Positions 53,315-62,400 of a DNA stretch of 64,000 nucleotides are shown here, piece by piece. Where the stretch lies: contig NC_067207.1 of assembly GCF_026262505.1 (NCBI RefSeq), positions 28,736,082 through 28,800,081 on the forward strand. Direction: 5' to 3'. The position numbers and the translations under genes are program-made. The stretch is from Trichomonas vaginalis G3 (Eukaryota; Parabasalia; Trichomonadida; Trichomonadidae). The notes under the pieces are model-generated. The model was not told the origin of the DNA. It made no database searches and worked only from the letters and a program-made list of their open reading frames with translations. The number at the start of each line of letters is the position of its first letter. The first letter of the stretch is position 1.

Positions 53315-53605
53315 ATGAAAAAATCTGATTTTGATCCATCGGCACCACTTCCAGATTTTCTTCTGGACCAATTTGTCAAAGAAACAGCAAAGAAAGAGAC
53401 AAAAGAAGAGGAAGTTAAACTCCCTCCAAACGTAGTTGTTACTGATGTAAAGGCAATCAAAAAAGAAAGACAGAATAAAGCGCAAGAAGAACTTCAAAAG
53501 ATGTTAAATAGAGAGAGAATTAAACGAACAAGCTACGGAACTGTATTATCTGATAGAAGCAAAGCTAAAGTTCCATCAGCCTCATTCTCTGATGTCAAGG
53601 AGTAG
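53315..53605 (+). CDS. Small basic helical protein, unknown
   Basis: 96 residues. Begins SDFDPSAPLPDFLLDQFVKE, then a Lys/Glu-rich helix, PPNVVVTDVKAIKKERQNKAQEE, and a basic helix LNRERIKRTSYG before a Ser-rich end. The charged single-helix plan resembles small nucleolar or ribosome-assembly proteins, but no motif allows a name. The ATG follows AAAAGTGACAAAAGATTTTA, a start-proximal pattern shared with other genes in this window. Confidence 0.55.
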   Translation: MKKSDFDPSAPLPDFLLDQFVKETAKKETKEEEVKLPPNVVVTDVKAIKKERQNKAQEELQKMLNRERIKRTSYGTVLSDRSKAKVPSASFSDVKE

Positions 53606-53804
53606 GAAAAAGCAATTTCTAACCATTTGTTGTTGTAGTTATTTCATTTGTTTACAACCCTTAGAATAAATATAGATTTATAGAGTTAAACTTCTGTATT
53701 TGTATAAATTTATTTTAAAAATTCTCAAAATTAGTGTTAAAAATACATAAATTTACAAGAAAGACTAAAACAACAAGATTTATTTGTATATAAAAATTTC
53801 GAGT

Positions 53805-54251
53805 TCAAAATCGCCCGTATGTTTGCTCTTGGGGTAATAATGCCTTTAGATCATCAATTTCCATACTAAGCTTTTTAATTAAAGCAGCTTGTTGAGTTCG
53901 AATTTGCATTGTTTGAATATATTTTTGCGTTAATTCATCAATCGTATTTGATAAGTTATCAACATGCCTATTTATTGCTTCGTAAGCATCTATTTTCGCT
54001 TTAAGTTGTGCATTTTCTGTGGTAATGTCTGTTATTCTTTGTAAATCTTTTACATGTTCATTTTTTAAGTTCTCAACAATATTCATAGCTTCTTTTGGTG
54101 GTAATGTTCCGAATTTAGATTCATTTGAAGGCATTACTTGACTATCTTGAATTCGCTTAGGAATATCTGTGCTTGTATTATTGGATTCTGATTCTTGTTT
54201 GCCAAATGTCAAAGCATAGTCATGAAGAATGCTATCGACATATTTAGCCAT
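53805..54251 (-). CDS. Coiled-coil protein, unknown
   Basis: 148 residues. The first ~60 residues are disordered and rich in Ser, Asn and Pro. The rest is one continuous coiled coil with clear heptads (MNIVENLKNEHVKDLQRITD, LSNTIDELTQKYIQTMQIRT, LIKKLSMEIDDLKALL). Short coiled-coil proteins of this kind occur in SNARE-associated, BLOC and axonemal complexes; none can be singled out. The start is supported by an Inr-like TCATTTA four bases upstream. Confidence 0.62.
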   Translation of the reverse strand: MAKYVDSILHDYALTFGKQESESNNTSTDIPKRIQDSQVMPSNESKFGTLPPKEAMNIVENLKNEHVKDLQRITDITTENAQLKAKIDAYEAINRHVDNLSNTIDELTQKYIQTMQIRTQQAALIKKLSMEIDDLKALLPQEQTYGRF

Positions 54252-55603
54252 TGATAAATGATATTTTTTTTTCTGAAATAGCTGTTTAAAATTTTCGTCA
54301 CGTTTTTGAAAATATTGTATGTCAATTTATGAATGAATAACCATAAATTAGACCATTTTGAAACATCAGATAAACAATATAGGCATGTGCTCATTTATTA
54401 ATGAAGGGAATGTTTCTTTGAGAAGATAATTGAGGATAATATTTTTGTATTAACTAATATTAATTCGTTTTCAATGTGAAATAGTATACCATGCTGATGA
54501 AAAACGAATCAACATATTGCCGAGGATAAAATTTCAATCACCAATGAATGAATTAATTCATGAGGTAATGCATGAATGATTATATATTTTACAAAACTAT
54601 GTGCTAAGTAATATAGATTAAGCCTTTCTCATCCGAGTATAATGTTATTATTTAATTTCATTTATTCAAAAAAGAATGATTCACCTATTTCTCGTAAATA
54701 AAAGAATATACTAATAAAAATAAATATAATAACCAATTTAAATTCCATAAAACTTGCTTATATTTGATGAAAAATTAAATTTAATTCGAAACTCAGTCAA
54801 AATATTGCAAAATTTTTTTGATTTTATTTTTTTCAAATCCAAATATGAAAAGTTTATTCTCATTTTCTAGACATTAAAAAAATTTTGGAATTTCACGCAA
54901 AGAGGGCAATCATCCTCATCATTCATATGTTTGATTGCTGCCAGCAAATCGGAAAATTTCAAAGAAAATCAGATTCAATGTTTTCAAAAAGGCCCAGGTA
55001 CAAAAGGAAATATTCGAAATACAACATGATATCATCATAGGCGTTAAATTATACTGTATTTAATCAGGTCTTTTTCAAAGTAAGTAAAAATCCTGTTTCT
55101 ATCTCTTTAAACTCGCATTAAGCCATTAGAAAGCACATTTAAAATCAATATAACAGTTATTGCTCCCTCATTTACATACTTTATATTGATATTTGCTCGA
55201 GATTGTAGTATAATCAAGTTGTTCCTACAAATATTATCTAAAACTCTATTCATCGTTGAACTGTTAACTCTTGTGAATATACTTTAAAAACTTCTGCAAT
55301 TACAAGAAACATAAACTTTCTAAAATTAAATAGTTGAAGCTTTGCGCTGTTGATTTTTTGCATTAAAATAGATTCTGCGAGATTGAGTAATATTAAGTTC
55401 CCTACTATTGAACATTCTTTGAGATGGAACTAAATTTGCTGATATATTCTTGAACAAAAAACAATTTACCTCCTCTTTGGAACATTTTCTAAGGCAATTG
55501 CTTTCTTGCCATTAGCCGAGAGTTAAGAAGAGTTCGTTTTGTTAATGAAATCTTATGAATCAAAAATTTATATTAAATGAGGAAATTTATATACCAATAT
55601 AGT
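54252..55603. other. Long intergenic stretch
   Basis: 1.35 kb of AT-rich DNA. No coding frame, repeat or RNA gene recognised. It is unusually long for this gene-dense part. Confidence 0.5.
54255..54261 (-). promoter_or_regulatory. Inr-like TCATTTA
   Basis: Minus-strand site ending four bases before the ATG at 54251. Confidence 0.5.
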
Positions 55604-56242
55604 TTACTCTGACGTCATTACGAATACCAAGTATGATATCCAGTATACGAAAGAAATGTAATTGTTTACTTGACAACTAAGTATAATTTTATATTTATCA
55701 TCTATTACTTTGACCCATAAACTAACAATATTCACACCATCATTATTTGATGGAATGAGAAAGTTCTGCTCAGTAGGTCCCCAACCTCTTCCAACATAAC
55801 CAATAGTATAAAACCACTCTTGGCCTCCAGGACATCCATCTATCAAACTTTCTGAATGACTTAGAAGTAGACCGCCCCATCTACAGTAATCTTCATTTCG
55901 CTTTGCTAATATAGTGATGTTTTGGTATCCTTCTACGTAATAATAGTTATTGGTTGTCCATTTTTTATTCTCACTTAATGGATTATTGCTTTGTTGCCAA
56001 ATATTATACAATTTAATTTCAGGATAAATGAGTGCAAATGTAAATTTGTGGTCTTTATCACGGAATTCATCATTGATTTCGGTAAGTATAGAATATTTAT
56101 ATTGAGAGTTAGAGGATTTTGCTTCTTCTTTGCTGGAGAAGAATCCACCAAGCAAATTGTGGTAAAATATCTTCAAATATATACCACGCCCAATGAATGC
56201 GTACTCTCTGTTTCCAAATTTGAATGTTTTGAAACCTAACAA
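55604..56242 (-). pseudogene. Trichomonad-specific surface-type protein, no start codon
   Basis: 212 open codons that begin at a TTG with a TAA four codons upstream; no usable ATG lies within the conserved part. The text YSILTEINDEF, FALIYPEIKLYNIWQQSNNP, WGGLLLSHSESLIDGCPGGQEWFYTIGY and VSLWVKV recalls a large Trichomonas-only family of secreted or surface proteins that normally start with a signal peptide just before this point. Either the 5' end has been lost or a base error hides it. I know the family only from memory of trichomonad proteins, and its function is unknown. Confidence 0.5.
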
Positions 56243-56474
56243 TTATATTTTAATCTCCATCATTCAAAAATGATTAGAAAATATCCGATATATCAACACA
56301 TTTTACTTTCTATTGATAATATATGAAATACTTCCAATTGTTTTCAAAGACTTTGAATTTTTTTAGGCTGAAATTGAATATATAAAACACAAATATGTAC
56401 ATTATTTTTACAACTTTTAGAACAAAATTTTCTAAAATTTTGACATTGATAAATTACCCTTGATTTTTTACCCT

Positions 56475-56481
56475 TCACTTC
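56475..56481 (+). promoter_or_regulatory. Inr TCACTTC for the giant gene
   Basis: Textbook trichomonad initiator, 17 bases from the A to the ATG at 56494, which fixes the start of the giant reading frame. Confidence 0.75.
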
Positions 56482-56493
56482 TAAGCGAGCAAT

Positions 56494-59400
56494 ATGGGTC
56501 AGGATTTATCTCAAGCCAGTATATCCCTGACACAGAATGCTGACGCATATGGAGGCGAAGGACAGAATGTTATCGAAGTTGGATTTGATGAACTTCCGCT
56601 TAAGACATCATTCCAATCAGATTTATTCGATAAATCGAACGAAGAAGTACAAAAAGATCTCAATCTGCCTTCTGCCGAAATGGTATACGATATTATTACT
56701 GATTATCTTACATATTCATCAACATCAACTTTATCTGAAGCCTTTTCTAAGGTTCTTATTCCTTTATTTTGCGGCACATTAGATTCTAAGCCAAAACAAA
56801 TACAAATCCTTTCGAATTTATTTCGATTTTTACGAGAAAGAGCATTTCCATATTTTATGAACGAAGGACGTAGATTAAATGCGATTAACGAGCAAATAAA
56901 CGGCATACAAAACGATATTGTCAACACTCATCGACGTATCCCTGAAGAATTCTTTAATGTCGGAACATATCTTAAAAGCGAAGAAGCATATCAAGATTTT
57001 CTTACTAAATTCAAAGAGATTGTCCAATACAAAGAAATTCGTCCTCATCCATCTTACGCTGCTTTAACTACAAGATTTAGTGATTTTAAATCTGACGATG
57101 AGAACGCGATCTACAGACTTTTGTCATGGGGATTTGGTGCAGGCGAAATAACAGCCATCATCAAGTCACTCCAATATATTACAAACCTTTGTTTCGAAAA
57201 TAAAATTGAAAAAACAAATGATTTTTCATTCGACCAATTAAAATCCGTAATAAATTCCATATCCCTTGCAAACACATGTTTCGCACCCCCTACAAACCAA
57301 ATCATTTCTTCCACTACAATTTCGAGTTCCACTCAAATTGGCAAAGTCCAGACATCGTTCATCGCATCCGATGGCACACATCTCTACATCATAGGCAAAG
57401 GAAAGAAACTTACCATAGTAGATCTCTCCAAAAACATCACAAAACATGAAAATCGATTCCAGCAGTATACACTCGACGAATTAAACGAATCATCGAATGA
57501 AGACATGTCAATTACATACTCCAATGGCTATCTACTGATTTATTCCCAGAAAATTCCAATTTATTCAATTTACAGAACGAAACCATTCGAAAGAGTCAAT
57601 TCCCAGATCAAATTCTCTATACACGGCGAATTTACAATCATTCCTCAGTGCAATCCGCCTTACGCTACCGACTCAAAGTACTTTTATTCGTTGAATGCTC
57701 CATGTGGTGTAGCAGTTCTATCGATAAAGCCACCAAATCTTGTTCTCCACAGGTTTATTGACTTCGTTAGATCGGATGCCCCGCTTCTTGAACCATTTGA
57801 TGAAGAACTTTTCCCATCAAAATTTTTATCAAACTTAACTGCTGCTACAAATGGCATAACAATCTCATTTTTCCATTTAGTCAACTCCTCTGATAACCAA
57901 TACACCTATTTCGCAAGGCATTTCTCGTTAGTTGACGGAAGACATATTTGTGATTCGCAGTTTGTCCTCGAACATGTCATTTCTACACTCACTTACGACC
58001 CGTGGAACAGATGCTACTGGGGATGCAACAATCAGAGGATCATTCATATCCCATCTTTCAATTCTCAGCCTCCGTGGCTCACAGGATCGGACATAAACAA
58101 CGTGGCTGAGTTCAGTCCATCCGCACCATGCTCAACTCATGCGGAAGTTCTCAATTCTTTGATAAATTTCCTCGAATTTTACACAGTTCACTTCGCTGGA
58201 TTGAGTTTCCACGCTGCGCAATCGAACCATAACTATTCTCCAACGACGGCAAGATTCTTCGCACCTTGCACAAACGATGCCGTCAAATACATAATAAATG
58301 CAATAAATTATTTCACAGAAATCTACGCATCCAAGCGGGAATGCGAAGGATTTAAGCTGGAGAGATGCAAGCATACAATATTGTCCCTAATCAGGCTCTT
58401 CGATTACAACTTATCCAATATGGACACACAAATATCGGTCATAGGTGACCAAGCGCCCCCGAAGTTTATTTACGCCGTGGACTCAATCAACATTCTCGTG
58501 GGAATTCTTGAAAACGAGGACTTCACTTTTGCCCATAAATCTGTTATCTTCACAATTGTTAACTCCATTGAGTTGCTCTTCACAGACAATAAGCAGAGCT
58601 TGCCAACGGTCTTCATAAAAATCATCAAGAAGATGTCTACGGAATTTATCCTATATACTCTCCAAAAGATCCACAATATGAGTATATATCCGTACTGTTT
58701 CAACTCGACCACGATCAAGGACACATTCCTAAGCCTTATAAAGAATTATCCAAAATTGACGATTACAGAAACCGAGCTTTTAGAGACTTACATGCGTAGT
58801 TTATTCATCAACTCAAGGGACTATCTCTTAAGCCAGCAGCAAGTCGATAAAGGAAACAAAGATATTTTGATGGATAATTTCTTTACGTTTTCCACCATGA
58901 TATTCGATGAATTCTCAGCACGTATCGATAAAATGCCGAATACATACAACGAAACCACTCGTTCTGAGATTCCTAACATGAATATCTTTGAAAAATTTAT
59001 TATGTTGCTTCATCACTTCCAACAGTTCCCAACTGTTGTTGATTTCGCAACGACCAAGATCCATGAGTTATTTGTTAAGCTCACACATATGATTTCCACG
59101 ATCAAATTTGATTGTCCAATTTATCCACAACATAACTTATTATTTTACTCTGTTTACTCCTGTTACATTGACTACATTGATTCATTAATGAACAATGCCG
59201 CGTTAATGAAGAGTTCCACCACTTACTCATGGCTCTACCAACCAACGAAAGAATCAAAACTTACTCCAAACGATATTAACGATATCGTAAGCCAAGCGAC
59301 CACCGAACAGAAATCACACAGAAGATTAGTTCGCAAAGGTCTTTCCTTCAACTTCCATTCAACCAGTTACTCAAACAACGCTGAAATACAAGAAGGATTC

Positions 59401-62400
59401 TTAACTTCTCTTGTTGCCAAAGATGAATCACAAGCAATTAAGACATTGATTGATTATTTGTATTTGAAGATACCTGATCATGTGAAGAAAGTCGAGAACA
59501 ATGATTTGAGACATTTAGAAAGAGTTATTTTGGCTGCTTACACCAAACAATTGGGATTAACAAGTGATTTATGTGATCTAAACATTTATTTGAGTTCAAA
59601 TCAACCTGTAGAGATTTCCAAATACATAAAGAACATTGTACAGCTTGTTTACAAGACAAGGAGATACTTGAGAAGAGCCAAACAAGCAAGTTCCAATACT
59701 AATGAATCAAATAACAGTTATGAACAATTTATACAGTTAATTATGAAGAAATGTATATTTTTAGTTCATTTGCAACCATGTTTGAGATTGATGTCTGACA
59801 TTGAATCGAGTTTCTCTTTGATGGCGAAGAAGATTTCCAGTTTCATGACATCGGAAATAACTGTTGAACAGTATTTCGATCAGATAGAAAAGGCACATGC
59901 AGCAAGAAGATCAATTTCACAAGCTGTTGGTTATATCCAAGAAATTTTGTCAAATAGATTTACTCCTCTTTCTATGGCAATCACTTCACTTATGCTTGAG
60001 AAATACTCAACAAATGATGCAATACAAACATTAGTGTTAGGTGTTGCTAATCCAATGTCTAAAGATATCCCAAGTGAAGTGACAGAAACGATAAAATTAA
60101 TAAATTTGGTAAATGAAATGACGATCAACATAAAAGAAGATTTCGCTCAACAAAGTTTCATTGCGTTCTATACAAATGTCACTTTTTCTGTTGGTCAAGA
60201 ATATCCATCATTAATTATTGAGCCAACATTGAAGTTAATCCAATATTTAACAGGAAAAGAATCCAAATTTAACAAAGAAAATTCTACTTCACTTGTGTCA
60301 CTTTTGGTGTCACTTTTCTGTGTATTAGCAAAGAATTCAGAGAGTTTTGCAACTAATGAATTCAAGAACTTATATCAGAAATTGTCACAAGCCAGTTCAT
60401 TAGATCCAGATGATCCAGAAACAATTGCTTTGTTCTATAGAAGTGGAATGGATGCTAAAATTCATCCAAGCACTATAATTAATAGATTAATGACATGCGA
60501 ACCACAAGAATACACAAGGTATATTAGTGCTTTGGGTGAATTATGCCAAGGATCATCATCAAAGGATTCCATTTTCTATTGGATACTCCATGAAATCTCA
60601 AGAATTTGTTCTGGAGGACATTCTTCTTTCTTAAAAGATTATCCTTCAATTTCTGAAAAGTCTTTGGAGAAAGAAAACCTTTGCAAGACACCGGACATCA
60701 TCTTGAGTGGTTGTTTGAAACTGATACAGCTTGTTAGAAGGTTCTTAAATGAATCTTCTACAACAGGAAGATACGTAATGGATGTTTTCAGATTTATTTT
60801 GGAAAATTTCATTTCTCCAAAAGAAAAAGTGTCATCATCATTGATAATTTTCTCCGACCAATTACTTCTTTATGCAGTATTTGGAGTATTAAGTAATGTT
60901 ATTGATGTTATTTCATTCAGTTCGCTTATAAAAGACAGCGAATCCTCAATTTTGTATTATGTTTCATCGATTAACCAACAAAACAAAACTTTTGAATGTT
61001 GGCAATTACCTATTAACGCCGAATCCACTTTATTAAGTGTTCCTTTCTCTGATTCTATATTAAGTATTCCTTCAACACCTTTTACTCCTTCCATTTTCCC
61101 ATTTTATGACCAATTAATTCATGTTTTCATCAAATTTTTGACGATGAATAATCCAAGTCATTTCACGGAAGGATTACTTTATTACGGATTGAGTTCCATG
61201 CATGAATACTGCAGAGATTTAACTTTCTTTAATATGTTAGTTAATGAAAAGATTTATGATGTTCTTCCTGAGTTTTCTTTCGAAAATTATAATTCAGATT
61301 TCATGAATATCGTTAGAAAACATTTGGCATCGAATGACGGAGGATTTACTACTCCTAGATCGTCAACATCAGAGTTATTCTATGCTTCTCCATCTGTTAT
61401 TAAAGATACAGATGGTTTGGTGTTCACGGACAAACAGATTTCTTGCAAAGATGGTTTACATGTTTTTATTTCAAAAGTTTTTAGTCAAACAGAAGATATA
61501 AGTTTATCAATCGAAGCTGCTGATATTGTACAATCATACGATGCAGGATTCTATCATTTGGCTATTAACGAATCTAATATTAAGTGTTTGATGTATTCCA
61601 GGAGATTAAACAAATCAACAATCTCAGGAAAAGTCAAAACAGCATTAGGACCAAAAGAAAGTCCTAAATGCAATTTGTTGTTGAAATACGATCATTTGAC
61701 TAAGGAATGCTCGATTTATAATAACGAGACAGGATTATTACTCCAGAAACATGTATTTACAAGCACAATGGTTTGTTTTGTTGTTGTTTTGTATCCAGGA
61801 GCTGATTTGAAATACGAATTCGGTGTTGAGAAAAAGATTTTGAATACAATGGATGGAAAAATCGTTTTCAAGAGAAATAGAAAGAATATTAATAATGTTA
61901 ATTGTTTGACAAACGCTGTACAAACAATAACAAATATAAAGGACTTGAATATCTCTTGCCATCCGTTCTCTCAACCTGAAGACATAGAATGCGAAAGATT
62001 CAGTGGAAAGAATTCCAATGAAAAATTCATGATTTTCCCAGCTGATTCCGTATCGTCAACTCAATTGGTCACTTCACTTGAAAAAAGTGACAAAAAGAAC
62101 ATTGAACAAAAGAAGTTGATTAAATTCCCATTGAACCAGATTTTGTCGACTGAATTGTTGCATTTCACGACACCTCCAAACTCATATTATGTTTTGAAAA
62201 ACAATTGTAATGATGATCCGATTTCGACTGTTTTCAATCCTTCTAAAACTTTTTCTGTTGATCAACACACAGGAAAACTCAGTATGAAGAACAGAATTAA
62301 AGAGTTTGTGCCAAGAGATACATTGCCACACATACATCCTCATAACTTTGGTATCCTTCCAAGTGTTATTTTGAATCATTTCGCTACAGGATATTCCCAG

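Noticed and set aside
57111-58724. Minus-strand frames inside the giant gene
   Set aside because: Antisense of a continuous 7.5-kb plus-strand frame that has its own Inr.
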